From Streptomyces sp. NBC_00344 (GTDB taxonomy: Bacteria; Actinomycetota; Actinomycetes; Streptomycetales; Streptomycetaceae), in assembly GCF_036088315.1 (NCBI RefSeq), contig NZ_CP107996.1, positions 4,299,501 through 4,363,500 on the forward strand: 64,000 nt of DNA. Direction: 5' to 3'. Below are positions 48,967 to 58,969 of the stretch, piece by piece; position 1 is the first letter of the stretch; each line of letters starts with the position of its first letter. The notes under the pieces were generated by a model, which saw only the letters and a list, made by a program, of their open reading frames with translations, was not told the DNA's origin and did no database searches. The translations under genes and the position numbers were made by a program.

Positions 48967-51372
48967 GTGAATATAAAGAGACGGGCGACGACCAGGGTGG
49001 CAGCCGTGCTCGTGGCCATCGCCGCGACCACCGCCACCGCTTCGGCCTACGCCACCGCGCAGGCGGACGCCAAGGCGCCCAGCACTTCAGCCGCTTCGAA
49101 GATCGATCGCCGCGACCCGGGGACCGAGCTCAAGGGGCAGAAGCACGACTTCCAGGGCCCCTTCGGCAAGCAGCAGGCCAAGGAGCGCCAGTCGGCGCTC
49201 GAGCAGGTCATATCCGGCCACAAGAAACTTCAGAGCAGCCACGGCTCCAAGGTCGTGCGCCTCGACGACAACAAGTACGTCGAGCTCGGCCGGGAGAAGA
49301 CCGACAAGATCTTCACCATCCTGGCGCAGTTCGGCGACAAGGTCGACGACACCACGATGTACGACCCGGACGGCCCCGACGGTCCCAAGCCGCCCGTCAA
49401 GAAGTACGGCGGCACGCCCGGCCCCGCGCACAACGAGATAGCCAAGCCGGACCGCAAGACGGACAACAGCACGGCCTGGCAGACGGACTACAACCGCCAG
49501 CACTTCCAGGACCTGTACTTCGGCTCCGGCGAGGCATCGCTGAAGTCGTACTACGAGAAGACCTCGTCGGGCCGCTACTCGGTCGACGGTGAGGTCGCGG
49601 ACTGGGTCTCGGTCCCGTACAACGAGGCCCGCTACGGCTCCAACTACTGCGGCTCCTCGATCTGCGCCAACGCCGGCGACCTGGTGCGCGACGGCATCAA
49701 CGCGTGGACCGCGGCGCAGAAGGCCGCGGGCCAGACCGACGCGCAGATCAAGGCGACGCTGTCCACGTACGACCAGTGGGACCGCTACGACTACGACGGC
49801 GACGGAAACTTCAACGAGCCCGACGGCTACATCGACCACTTCCAGATCGTGCACGCCGGCGAGGACGAGTCCGCCGGCGGCGGCGCCGAGGGCACCAACG
49901 CACTCTGGGCGCACCGCTCCTACGTGTACAGCACCGACGTGGGCAAGACCGGCCCCGCCGACAACAAGGCGGGCGGTACGCCGGTCGGCGGCACCGGCAT
50001 CTGGGTCGGCGACTACACCATGCAGCCCGAGAACGGCGGCCTCGGTGTCTTCGCGCACGAGTACGGCCACGACCTGGGCCTGCCCGACGAGTACGACACC
50101 ACCAACACCGCCGAGAACTCGGTCGGCTTCTGGTCCCTGATGTCGGCCGGATCCTGGCTGAGCACCGGTGACAACGCCATCGGCAACATGCCGGGCGCCA
50201 TGTCGGCGTGGGACAAGCTCCAGCTGGGCTGGCTCAACTACGCCACCGCCAAGGCCGGCAAGGACTCGACGGCCAAGCTGGGTGTCTCGGAGTACAACAC
50301 CAAGAACAAGCAGGCGCTCGTCGTCTCGCTGCCGGACAAGCCCGTCACCACGACGATCGTGAAGCCGGCCGACGGCACCAAGCAGTGGTGGAGCGGGATG
50401 GGTGACAACCTCTCCAACACCCTGACCCGCTCCGTCGACCTGACGGGCAAGTCGAAGGCCTCGCTGGACCTTTCGGGCTGGTGGGACATCGAGAAGGACT
50501 ACGACTTCCTGTACGCCGAGGTGTCCACCGACGGCGGCGCCGACTGGAACGCGATCGACGGCAAGGCGGACGGAGCGCAGATCCCGCGCGACGGCAGCGA
50601 CAAGCCGGCGCTCACCGGTTCCTCCACCACCTACAAGAGCCTTTCGTACCCGCTGGACGCGTACGCGGGCAAGAAGATCGACCTGCGGTTCCGTTACCTG
50701 TCCGACGGCGGTGTGGCCGGCAAGGGCTTCGCGGCCGACGCGATCTCGGTGAACGCCGACGGAGCGCCGCTGTTCACGGACAGTGCCGAGACGGACGACG
50801 CCGGCTGGACCGCCGACGGCTTCTCGCGCATCGCCGAGTCCTTCACCAAGGACTACCCGCAGTACTACATCGCCGAGAACCGCCAGTACGTGTCGTACGA
50901 CAAGACGCTGAAGACCGGCCCGTACAACTTCGGATTCTCGAAGAGCCGTCCCGACTGGGTCGAGTACTACCCGTACCAGCGCGGTCTGATGATCTGGCAG
51001 TGGGACACCTCGCAGCCCGACAACAACGTCAGCGCGCACCCGGGCAAGGGCCAGATCCTGCCGGTCGACTCCCACCCCAAGTCGATGAAGTGGGCGGACG
51101 GCACCATCATGCGGAACAAGATCCAGCCCTTCGACGCGCCGTTCAGCTGGTACCCGACCAAGGGATTCACGCTGCACAACGCGGACGCCGCGGTGAAGAT
51201 CAAGCCGCAGCTCGGGGTGCCGGTCTTCGACGACCACAACGGGAAGTACTGGTCCGCGGACAACCCCACCGGAAGTGTCCAGGTTACTGACACCAACACC
51301 CGGATCATGATCGCCGCACAGCCTCTGGACGGCTCGACGATCACGGTCCACGTGGGGCCCTCGCACCACTGA
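48967..51372 (+). CDS. Secreted M6-family metalloprotease (immune inhibitor A)
   Basis: An 801-residue secreted protease. An N-terminal signal peptide (T-R-V-A-A-V-L-V-A-I-A-A-T-T-A) is followed by a propeptide, then the M6 catalytic domain with H364-E-Y-G-H-D-L-G-L-P-D-E, where H364, H368 and a later acidic residue bind zinc. Residues ~470-660 are a beta-rich domain (MAM/jelly-roll type with D-G-G-A-D-W-N) and the C-terminal part resembles that of InhA. Substrates are probably extracellular proteins, possibly during development. The GTG at 48967 follows GGGAGGA at 48951-48957. A terminator follows. Confidence 0.92.
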   Translation: MNIKRRATTRVAAVLVAIAATTATASAYATAQADAKAPSTSAASKIDRRDPGTELKGQKHDFQGPFGKQQAKERQSALEQVISGHKKLQSSHGSKVVRLDDNKYVELGREKTDKIFTILAQFGDKVDDTTMYDPDGPDGPKPPVKKYGGTPGPAHNEIAKPDRKTDNSTAWQTDYNRQHFQDLYFGSGEASLKSYYEKTSSGRYSVDGEVADWVSVPYNEARYGSNYCGSSICANAGDLVRDGINAWTAAQKAAGQTDAQIKATLSTYDQWDRYDYDGDGNFNEPDGYIDHFQIVHAGEDESAGGGAEGTNALWAHRSYVYSTDVGKTGPADNKAGGTPVGGTGIWVGDYTMQPENGGLGVFAHEYGHDLGLPDEYDTTNTAENSVGFWSLMSAGSWLSTGDNAIGNMPGAMSAWDKLQLGWLNYATAKAGKDSTAKLGVSEYNTKNKQALVVSLPDKPVTTTIVKPADGTKQWWSGMGDNLSNTLTRSVDLTGKSKASLDLSGWWDIEKDYDFLYAEVSTDGGADWNAIDGKADGAQIPRDGSDKPALTGSSTTYKSLSYPLDAYAGKKIDLRFRYLSDGGVAGKGFAADAISVNADGAPLFTDSAETDDAGWTADGFSRIAESFTKDYPQYYIAENRQYVSYDKTLKTGPYNFGFSKSRPDWVEYYPYQRGLMIWQWDTSQPDNNVSAHPGKGQILPVDSHPKSMKWADGTIMRNKIQPFDAPFSWYPTKGFTLHNADAAVKIKPQLGVPVFDDHNGKYWSADNPTGSVQVTDTNTRIMIAAQPLDGSTITVHVGPSHH

Positions 51373-51397
51373 TCTTCATCTTTGCAGGTCAGAGCAT

Positions 51398-51433
51398 GAT
51401 CGGCCGTCGCCCTCTAGCGGGCGGCGGCCGATC
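51398..51433 (+). terminator. Terminator after the M6 protease
   Basis: Fifteen-base arms (51398-51412 and 51419-51433, one T-G pair) enclose TCTAGC and run into GTGTTTAG. Confidence 0.85.
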
Positions 51434-51495
51434 GTGTTTAGGTGCCTCTTGCACAGCTCTTATTGACACGATGTCTTACGGGGGAGATGAACGGT

Positions 51496-51792
51496 ATGGC
51501 GGGCGGCGGATACAGCAGACTTCCGAACGGCAGTGTGGTGGTGGCACTCACCCTGCCGAGCCCGGACCGCCTGACCCAGGTCCGCGTGCTGGTCCGGGCG
51601 GCCAACCGGGCCCGCGCACTGACCAGGCTGCGGAATCTGGGGCTGCGGGCGGTGTATCTGCGCGGCAACATGCACCCGCCGACGCCGGACGAGATCACGG
51701 CGGTGCTGCACCACCCGGACGGCCTGGTGTGGCGGGCCGCGCCGCAGGAGGCCGAGGAGCTCTGGCACCCGATCAGGGCGCTGCTGGGCTGA
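51496..51792 (+). CDS. Conserved small protein of unknown function
   Basis: About 98 residues starting A-G-G-G-Y-S-R-L-P-N-G-S-V-V-V-A-L. The middle is Arg-rich (R-V-L-V-R-A-A-N-R-A-R-A-L-T-R-L-R) and the end helical (P-Q-E-A-E-E-L-W-H-P-I). I do not recognise a domain. GGGGGAG at 51480-51486 is 9 nt from the ATG at 51496, so that start is preferred over the ATG at 51487. Confidence 0.65.
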   Translation: MAGGGYSRLPNGSVVVALTLPSPDRLTQVRVLVRAANRARALTRLRNLGLRAVYLRGNMHPPTPDEITAVLHHPDGLVWRAAPQEAEELWHPIRALLG

Positions 51793-51982
51793 GGGCCGTT
51801 CCGCGGAGGCTCAGGGCCGTCGCGCCGGATGCTCGGGCCGTGGGCTGTTCTGCCGGACGCTCGGGGCCGTGGGCGCCGGGGGCCGTTCCGCGGGGGTGAA
51901 GGACACCGTGCCGGGCCGTGGGACGGCGCGCAGGGCGCCCCGCCGGGGCCAGGGAGCGGCGCGCAGGGCACACCGCGCCTGC
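51793..51982. repeat. Degenerate ~32-bp repeats of GGGCCGT
   Basis: GGGCCGT recurs at about 30-bp spacing with nearby CCGGA[TC]GCTC motifs. It is imperfect, without an ORF, and lies between convergent genes. Confidence 0.45.
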
Positions 51983-52567
51983 TCACACCACCGGCTTGCC
52001 CCTCAGCTCCACTCCCGCTTCCCGCATCTCGTCGAGCGCCCGGGCGGTGGTCTGCGCCGCGACCCCCGCCGTCAGGTTCAGCAGCACGGTCGTGCCGAAT
52101 CCCGCACCCGCCGCGTCGAGCGCAGTGGCCCGGACGCAGTGATCGGTGGCGATACCGACCACGTCGACCGCGGTGATCTCCCGCGCCCGCAGCCAGTCCG
52201 CGGGCGTGACGCCGTTCTCGTCCAGGCCCTCGAAGCCGCTGTACGCCGCCGCGTATGCCCCCTTGTCGAAGACCGCGTCGATCGCCCCGGACGCGACCAC
52301 CGGTGCGAAGTTGGGATGGAAACCCACTCCCTCGGTGCCGGCGACGCAGTGCACGGGCCAGGAGTGGACGTAGTCGGGGTCTGACGAGAAGTGGTTGCCG
52401 GGGTCCACATGGTGATCGCGGGTGGCCACCACATGGCGGTAGCAGGCGGCAGCCTGCCCGATCAGCTCCGTGATGGCTGCGGCGACATCCGCACCTCCGG
52501 CGACCGCGAGGCTTCCGCCCTCACAGAAGTCGTTCTGCACATCTACGACGATCAGCGCGCGGTGCAT
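51983..52567 (-). CDS. pncA: Nicotinamidase
   Basis: A 194-residue isochorismatase-fold amidase converting nicotinamide to nicotinate for NAD salvage. The catalytic triad is D9 (V-V-D-V-Q-N-D-F), a Lys in F-D-K-G-A-Y and Cys in G-I-A-T-D-H-C-V. H-F-S-S-D-P-D-Y and S-W-P-V-H-C-V-A-G-T-E-G are metal/substrate loops. The ATG at 52567 follows GAAGGAA; the upstream frame is not used. It lies 76 bp after pncB on the same strand and they are likely one operon. Confidence 0.93.
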   Translation of the reverse strand: MHRALIVVDVQNDFCEGGSLAVAGGADVAAAITELIGQAAACYRHVVATRDHHVDPGNHFSSDPDYVHSWPVHCVAGTEGVGFHPNFAPVVASGAIDAVFDKGAYAAAYSGFEGLDENGVTPADWLRAREITAVDVVGIATDHCVRATALDAAGAGFGTTVLLNLTAGVAAQTTARALDEMREAGVELRGKPVV

Positions 52568-52643
52568 GGCGGAGTTCCTTCGTGGAATGAGTGGCAAGAG
52601 ACATGAGTCCTGCGTGGCCGTTGCATTCCCGCTCACCTGCCGT

Positions 52644-53972
52644 TCATGCGTACTCGGTCGGGATGACCGGTTCGCCGCGGGAGAGCTGCATGGCCGACAT
52701 CGGCAGTGTGGACCGCACCGCGAGGTGCCGTTCGCGCACGCGGTCCAGCGGCTCGCGCTCGATGACCGAGCCGCCCTTGACCAGCTGGACCAGCAGCTGC
52801 TGGTCCACCAGGCCGGCCGGTACCGTTCCGGTGCCGATCACCTCGGCCTCGGCCACCCCGTCGGAATCGGTGCGGCGCGCGGCCCACTTGCGGCCGCCGC
52901 GTGAGGACTTGGCGCCGATCGACTTCTTCGCCACCGGCTGCAGCGGCGCAGCGGGGTCGGCCGACGTGGCGCGGGCGACCAGCTTGTACACCATGGAGCA
53001 GGTGGGGTGGCCACTGCCGGTCACCAGCTGGGTGCCGACTCCGTACGCGTCCACCGGCGCCGCCGCGAGCGAGGCGATGGCGTACTCGTCGAGGTCCGAT
53101 GTGACCACGATCCTCGTGCCGGTCGCGCCCATGGCGTCGAGCTGCTGGCGGACCTTGTGCGCGACCAGGAGCAGATCGCCGGAGTCGATGCGCACCGCAC
53201 CCAGCTCGGGACCGGCGACCTCGACTGCGGTACGCACCGCATCGGCCACGTCGTAGGTGTCCACCAGCAGGGTGGTGCCGCGGCCCAGCGAGTCGACCTG
53301 GGCGGTGAAGGCCTGGCGCTCGTCGTCGTGGAGCAGTGTGAAGGCGTGGGCGCTGGTGCCGACCGTGGGGATTCCGTAGCGGAATCCGGCGGCCAGATCG
53401 GATGTCGTCGAGAACCCGCCGACATAGGCGGCGCGGGCCGCTGCCACGGCAGCCAGCTCATGGGTGCGCCGGGCGCCCATCTCGATCAGCGGGCGTCCGG
53501 CGGCGGCCGCCGACATCCGGGAGGCCGCGGCGGCGATGGCCGAGTCGTGGTTGAGGATCGAGAGGATCACCGTCTCGAGCAGCACGCACTCGGCGAAGGA
53601 GCCCTCCACCCGCAGGACGGGGGAGCCGGGGAAGTACACCTCGCCCTCCGGATAGCCCCAGATGTCCCCGCTGAAGCGGTAGGAGGCAAGCCATTCGGCC
53701 GTCGGCCCGTCAACGATCTTCTGCTCCGCCAGGAACCCGAGCTGGGTCTCGTCGAACCGGAAGTTCTCCACGGCGTCGAGTACCCGCCCGGTGCCCGCGA
53801 CGACGCCGTAGCGCCGTCCTTCGGGCAGCCGCCGGGTGAAGACCTCGAAGACGGAGCGCCGTTCGGCGCTGCCGGCCCGGAGTGCGGCCTGCAGCATCGT
53901 GAGCTCGTACTGGTCCGTGAAGAGCGCTGTCGACGGCACATGTACCGGCAGGCCAAGGTCCGAAGTGTTCAT
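52644..53972 (-). CDS. pncB: Nicotinate phosphoribosyltransferase
   Basis: A 442-residue enzyme joining nicotinate to PRPP. F-T-D-Q-Y-E-L-T-M-L-Q-A-A near the start is the NAPRTase signature, with P-E-G-R-R-Y-G, G-T-S-A-H-A-F-T-L-L-H-D and V-R-I-D-S-G-D-L and D-L-D-E-Y-A-I near the phosphate site. ATG 53972 is preceded by GGGGG. Divergent from clpS with 90 bp between. Together with pncA this is the nicotinamide salvage pair; NrtR or similar operator not found by eye. Confidence 0.94.
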   Translation of the reverse strand: MNTSDLGLPVHVPSTALFTDQYELTMLQAALRAGSAERRSVFEVFTRRLPEGRRYGVVAGTGRVLDAVENFRFDETQLGFLAEQKIVDGPTAEWLASYRFSGDIWGYPEGEVYFPGSPVLRVEGSFAECVLLETVILSILNHDSAIAAAASRMSAAAAGRPLIEMGARRTHELAAVAAARAAYVGGFSTTSDLAAGFRYGIPTVGTSAHAFTLLHDDERQAFTAQVDSLGRGTTLLVDTYDVADAVRTAVEVAGPELGAVRIDSGDLLLVAHKVRQQLDAMGATGTRIVVTSDLDEYAIASLAAAPVDAYGVGTQLVTGSGHPTCSMVYKLVARATSADPAAPLQPVAKKSIGAKSSRGGRKWAARRTDSDGVAEAEVIGTGTVPAGLVDQQLLVQLVKGGSVIEREPLDRVRERHLAVRSTLPMSAMQLSRGEPVIPTEYA

Positions 53973-54062
53973 GTGATCGATGCTACCCCCTATTTCGTCA
54001 AACTGACGAGATCTATGGGCCGGTGTGTGCGCCACCACTCCCCGGGTGGCAGCATGGGGTAG

Positions 54063-54368
54063 GTGAGTGTCGCCCCCGTAGAGATCGAACGTCCCGAATC
54101 GGCCGAGGAGACCTTCGCGGTCCCCGAGCCCGACGTGCCATGGGTGACGCTCGTCCACAATGATCCGGTCAACCTGATGAGCTACGTCGAGTACGTCTTC
54201 CGGGCGTACTTCGGTTATGCGAAGGGGAAAGCGCACAAGCTGATGCTCGACGTGCACCAGAGGGGCCGGGCCGTGGTTTCCAGCGGCAGTCGCGAGGAGA
54301 TGGAACGCGACGTGCAGGCCATGCACGGATACGGCCTGTGGGCCACCCTCACCCAGGACCGCAACTGA
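54063..54368 (+). CDS. clpS: ATP-dependent Clp protease adaptor ClpS
   Basis: A 101-residue adaptor that delivers N-degron substrates to ClpA/Clp[17 protein letters not shown] gives the D-P-V-N pocket, and [13 protein letters not shown] follows. The ~25-residue N-terminal tail is acidic. GTG start at 54063; stop overlaps the next ATG (TGATG). Confidence 0.96.
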   Translation: MSVAPVEIERPESAEETFAVPEPDVPWVTLVHNDPVNLMSYVEYVFRAYFGYAKGKAHKLMLDVHQRGRAVVSSGSREEMERDVQAMHGYGLWATLTQDRN

Positions 54369-54991
54369 TGGCCGGTCAGTTCGAACCGGTCAAGGGCGGT
54401 GGCGCGGCCGTCGCGCTGGACGAGATCGAGATCTCCATCCTGCGCTCGCTCGTCGTCCAGCTCCTGGAGCTCGTGGGCCCGGGGGACGAACCCGTCGAGG
54501 GTGAGGACCCGCTGGCGGCGCTGTTCGCGGAGGGCCCCAGCGAGCCGCCGTCCGACCCTGCGCTGGCCCGCCTCTTCCCCGACGCCTACGGCGAGAAGGA
54601 GCCGGACTTCTCCTCGGAGTTCCGCCGCTTCACCGAGAACGACCTGCGCGCCCGCAAGCGGGACGACGCGCTGGCGGTCGTCAGGACGCTGGACGAGGCC
54701 GCCGCGCCGGCCCCCGGCGGCGCGACTCCCAGTACCCGCAAGGCCGGCCGCCGCAAGCGCGTGCCGTCGGGTGTCGCGGTGCTCCGGCTCTCGCCCGAGG
54801 ACTCCCAGCACTGGCTCGGGGCGCTCAACGATCTGCGGCTGACCATCGGCACCCGTCTCGAGGTGTCCGACGAGGACGAGAACAACGAGCTGTACCGGCT
54901 CCCGGACGAGGATCCCCGCAAGCCGATGGTGATGGCGTATCTCTGGCTCGGCGCCCTTCAGGAGACGCTCGTCGAGACTCTGATGCCGTAA
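54368..54991 (+). CDS. DUF2017 protein
   Basis: A 207-residue protein that always follows clpS in actinomycetes. E-I-E-I-S-I-L-R-S-L-V-V-Q-L-L, then F-R-R-F-T-E-N-D-L-R, and D-R-L-T-I-G-T-R-L-like L-R-L-T-I-G-T-R-L. A charged Ala/Pro/Arg linker sits near residues 115-145. Function is unknown; coupling to clpS by TGATG overlap suggests a role in ClpS-dependent degradation. The ATG at 54368 is clear. Confidence 0.88.
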   Translation: MAGQFEPVKGGGAAVALDEIEISILRSLVVQLLELVGPGDEPVEGEDPLAALFAEGPSEPPSDPALARLFPDAYGEKEPDFSSEFRRFTENDLRARKRDDALAVVRTLDEAAAPAPGGATPSTRKAGRRKRVPSGVAVLRLSPEDSQHWLGALNDLRLTIGTRLEVSDEDENNELYRLPDEDPRKPMVMAYLWLGALQETLVETLMP

Positions 54992-55346
54992 CGGCACCGC
55001 GCGGAAACCGGACACCGGCTACCGGTCCGTAACCCGGTCGTCCGCTCAACGGACACTCAAATCCGGATAACGATGCTGTCACTCAAGCGGAATGCTTTGT
55101 TCCGTCCAGTCCGTTTCGTCCGGTTCTTCCAGTGGCGTGAGTCACATTCGCGCCGGATGATCACTGTTGCCGTCGTGATAAATCTTCACGACCACTCGGA
55201 GGCGACACCCCCCGCCGCCGAGGGCGCTACGACCGGCTGACCGCCGGAAGCACTCCATCCACATCCGCGGGCTCTGCCCCTCCAGGATCGTCACAGTCGA
55301 TCTGAGCCGCGTACGGCCGGGTCGGCATGGAGAAAGGCGCAACACC
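54992..55346 (+). promoter_or_regulatory. 355-bp leader/promoter region of the amino-acid permease
   Basis: No ORF of coding quality is present. It holds the inverted repeat GTCGTGA-N7-TCACGAC at 55172-55192 in a relatively AT-rich patch, a candidate operator or -10 region (GATAAAT). No known riboswitch was recognised, though the leader is long enough. Confidence 0.45.
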
Positions 55347-56774
55347 ATGACCTCAGTGCAGGTCGACGAGCATCACGACGGCAGTGAGGCCGCTACAGCA
55401 ACGTCGAGCGAGGGTTATCAGCGGGGCCTCGGGTCCCGTCAGATCCAGATGATCGCCATCGGCGGCGCCATCGGCACCGGCCTCTTCCTCGGAGCGGGCA
55501 AGGCCATTTCCAAGGCCGGCCCCAGTCTCATCCTGGCCTACGCCATTGCGGGCCTGGTCATCTTCTTCATCATGCGGGCCCTGGGCGAGCTGCTCATGTA
55601 CCGCCCGGTCTCCGGCTCCTTCTCGGAGTACGCCCGTGAGTTCATCGGCCCGTTCGCCGGTTATGTCACGGGATGGACCTACTGGCTCTTCTGGGTCGTC
55701 ACCGGCATCACCGAGGTCACCGCGGCCGCCACCTATATGACGTACTGGTGGGACATCCCCCAATGGCTCTCCGCGCTGGTCTTCACGATCATTCTCTACG
55801 GCGTGAACCTGATCTCGGTGAAGCTCTTCGGTGAGCTGGAGTTCTGGTTCTCGATGGTCAAGGTCACCGCCATCATCGGCATGATCCTCATCTGCGCCGG
55901 CATTCTCACCCTCGGCTTCTCCGACGCCGGTGACACCGCGACCGTCGCCCACCTCTGGGACAACGGCGGATTCTTCCCCAAGGGCATCACCGGCACCCTG
56001 ATGACCCTGCAGATCGTGATGTTCGCCTTCCTCGCCGTCGAACTGGTCGGTGTGACCGCCGGAGAGTCCAAGGACCCCAAGAAGGTTCTCCCCAAGGCGA
56101 TCAACACGGTGCCGTGGCGGATCGCCGTCTTCTACGTCGGCGCGCTGATCATGATCCTCTCGGTCGTCCCGTGGAACGAGTTCCAGCCCGGCGTCAGCCC
56201 CTTCGTCGCCGCGTTCCAGAAGATGGGCCTGGGCATCGGCGCGGCCATCGTCAACTTCGTGGTGCTGACCGCGGCCCTGTCCTCCTGCAACTCGGGCATG
56301 TACTCCACCGGCCGGATGCTTCGCGACCTGGCACTCAACGGCCAGGGTCCGAAGTTCTTCACTAAGCTGACGAGGAGCGGCACCCCGCTCGTCGGCACCA
56401 CCGTCTCCGCCGCGCTGATGCTGGTGGGTGTCTGGATCAACTACCAGTGGCCCGGTGACGCGTTCAACTACGTCGTCTCCTTCGCGACCATCTCCGGCAT
56501 GTGGGCCTGGATCGTGATCCTCATCTGCCAGATCCGCTACCGCGCGAAGGCGGATCGCGGCGAGCTCCCGCAGTCCGGGTTCAAGGCGCCCGGCGCCCCC
56601 TGGAGCAGCTGGTTCTCGCTCGCCTTCATCGCACTGGTCATCGTGATGATGGGCATCGACAAGGACACCCGGGTCTCGCTCTACTGTGCGCCGCTCTGGG
56701 CTGCGATCATGGGCGTCTCGTACTTCGTCCTGAAGGCCCGCAACCCGGAAGGTGTGGCCTTCAACAAGCGGTAA
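55347..56774 (+). CDS. Amino-acid permease (APC family, GABA/D-Ser/aromatic type)
   Basis: A 475-residue APC transporter with twelve helices. The hallmark I-A-I-G-G-A-I-G-T-G-L-F-L-G-A-G in helix 1 and helix 6 region F-A-F-L-A-V-E-L-V-G-V-T-A-G-E-S bind the amino acid backbone; G-E-L-L-M-Y-R-P-V-S-G-S-F is typical of the GabP/CycA/AnsP group. The ATG at 55347 has GAAAGG upstream. Substrate is uncertain; D-Ser/D-Ala/Gly and GABA types are closest. A perfect terminator follows. Confidence 0.88.
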   Translation: MTSVQVDEHHDGSEAATATSSEGYQRGLGSRQIQMIAIGGAIGTGLFLGAGKAISKAGPSLILAYAIAGLVIFFIMRALGELLMYRPVSGSFSEYAREFIGPFAGYVTGWTYWLFWVVTGITEVTAAATYMTYWWDIPQWLSALVFTIILYGVNLISVKLFGELEFWFSMVKVTAIIGMILICAGILTLGFSDAGDTATVAHLWDNGGFFPKGITGTLMTLQIVMFAFLAVELVGVTAGESKDPKKVLPKAINTVPWRIAVFYVGALIMILSVVPWNEFQPGVSPFVAAFQKMGLGIGAAIVNFVVLTAALSSCNSGMYSTGRMLRDLALNGQGPKFFTKLTRSGTPLVGTTVSAALMLVGVWINYQWPGDAFNYVVSFATISGMWAWIVILICQIRYRAKADRGELPQSGFKAPGAPWSSWFSLAFIALVIVMMGIDKDTRVSLYCAPLWAAIMGVSYFVLKARNPEGVAFNKR

Positions 56775-56786
56775 ATCTCAGCATTC

Positions 56787-56823
56787 GGGCCCGTCCGTAC
56801 CATCCCTCGGTACGGACGGGCCC
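56787..56823 (+). terminator. Terminator after the permease
   Basis: Perfect 15-bp arms (56787-56801 and 56809-56823) around ATCCCTC are followed by CTCTGTTT. Confidence 0.9.
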
Positions 56824-56837
56824 CTCTGTTTATCCTG

Positions 56838-57260
56838 ATGCGCATGCTGACCATCACCCAGGCCCTGCACGACCGGATCGTGGCGCACGCCCGCGCCGAC
56901 CACCCCGACGAAGCGTGCGGAGTGGTCGCCGGTCCGGCCGGCACCGACAGCCCCGAGCGGTTCGTCCCGATGCTGAACGCCGCCAGGTCGCCCACCTTCT
57001 ACGAGTTCGACTCGGCGGATCTGCTGAAGCTCTACCGGGAGATGGACGACCGCGACGAGGAGCCGGTGATCGTCTACCACTCGCACACCGCGACCGAGGC
57101 GTACCCCTCACGCACCGACGTCACCTACGCCAACGAGCCCGGCGCGCACTATGTGCTGGTTTCCACCGCCGATACGGACGACGCGGGGCCCTTCCAGTTC
57201 CGCTCGTACCGGATCGTCGACGGCCGGATCACCGAGGAGGAAGTGAAGGTCGTCCAGTAG
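56838..57260 (+). CDS. mec: JAMM-type metalloprotease Mec (M67 family), CysO-cysteine peptidase
   Basis: A 140-residue Mov34/MPN+ peptidase. Its JAMM motif is exact: E in D-E-A-C-G-V-V-A-G, then H81-x-H83-x7-S91-x2-D94 in Y-H-S-H-T-A-T-E-A-Y-P-S-R-T-D, binding zinc. In M. tuberculosis Mec releases cysteine from CysO-cysteine. The same partners cysO and cysM follow here. It may also trim the C-terminal M-V from CysO to expose Gly-Gly. Start is 56838 or the ATG at 56844. Confidence 0.9.
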   Translation: MRMLTITQALHDRIVAHARADHPDEACGVVAGPAGTDSPERFVPMLNAARSPTFYEFDSADLLKLYREMDDRDEEPVIVYHSHTATEAYPSRTDVTYANEPGAHYVLVSTADTDDAGPFQFRSYRIVDGRITEEEVKVVQ

Positions 57261-57330
57261 TCGGACGCATCTATCCCATATAGCGAGATCGCACCCCGGA
57301 TCCCCGGCCGGGAATCGATACGATGAGCCC

Positions 57331-57495
57331 ATGGTTTCCCATGACGTGAGCGAAATGACGCCGGGCCCGCCGCTCGGCATGCTGCGCTCCGCCTCCACTC
57401 TCTTCCTGGGAGCCTTTGGATGTGGAGCCGCACGGCTGCACATCGACCTGTGCCGCCTCGCCAGTGCGATCTGTCCGCGTCGCGCTGCCGTCTGA
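57331..57495 (+). CDS. Cysteine-containing leader peptide upstream of cysO-cysM
   Basis: A 54-codon ORF, too short for a routine gene caller, between mec and cysO. Its C-terminal half contains three Cys: F-G-C-G-A-A-R-L-H-I-D-L-C-R-L-A-S-A-I-C-P. The H-I/V-D-L-C-R-L-A-S-A-I-C-P module is typical of actinobacterial leader peptides in front of sulfur and cysteine genes. Translation stalling at Cys codons could control cysO-cysM in response to cysteine supply. It may start later than the ATG at 57331. It has no evident separate ribosome-binding site. Confidence 0.7.
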   Translation: MVSHDVSEMTPGPPLGMLRSASTLFLGAFGCGAARLHIDLCRLASAICPRRAAV

Positions 57496-57587
57496 GCCGC
57501 GGCTCCACGCACCACCGCACCATCCGCGACCGCACCTTCGCGCCACCGTCGCGCTCTCCGCCTCATCCTTCCGACAGGAGCCCAGCC

Positions 57588-58825
<1,238 letters not shown>

Positions 58826-58828
58826 GAG

Positions 58829-58886
58829 CTGTCCCGTAGTCCCGTCCCGTAGTCCCCGGCGTGTGCACGACGGGATTACGGGACAG
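58829..58886 (+). terminator. Long-stem terminator after cysM
   Basis: Eighteen-base arms (58829-58846 and 58869-58886, one G-U pair) around a 22-base loop follow the cysM stop by only 3 bp. The left arm partly repeats itself (CCCGTAGTCC twice). Confidence 0.75.
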
Positions 58887-58969
58887 GCTCACGAACGGGC
58901 TCCGGGGGCCGAGCGCCCCCGGGCCGCCCCCGTCGAGCACCCCCGGGCCGTTCCCGTCCTGCGGCGCCG

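Noticed and set aside
49087..51369. 760-residue minus-strand frame opposite the M6 protease
   Set aside because: Shadow of a strongly coding gene with HExxH motif on the other strand.
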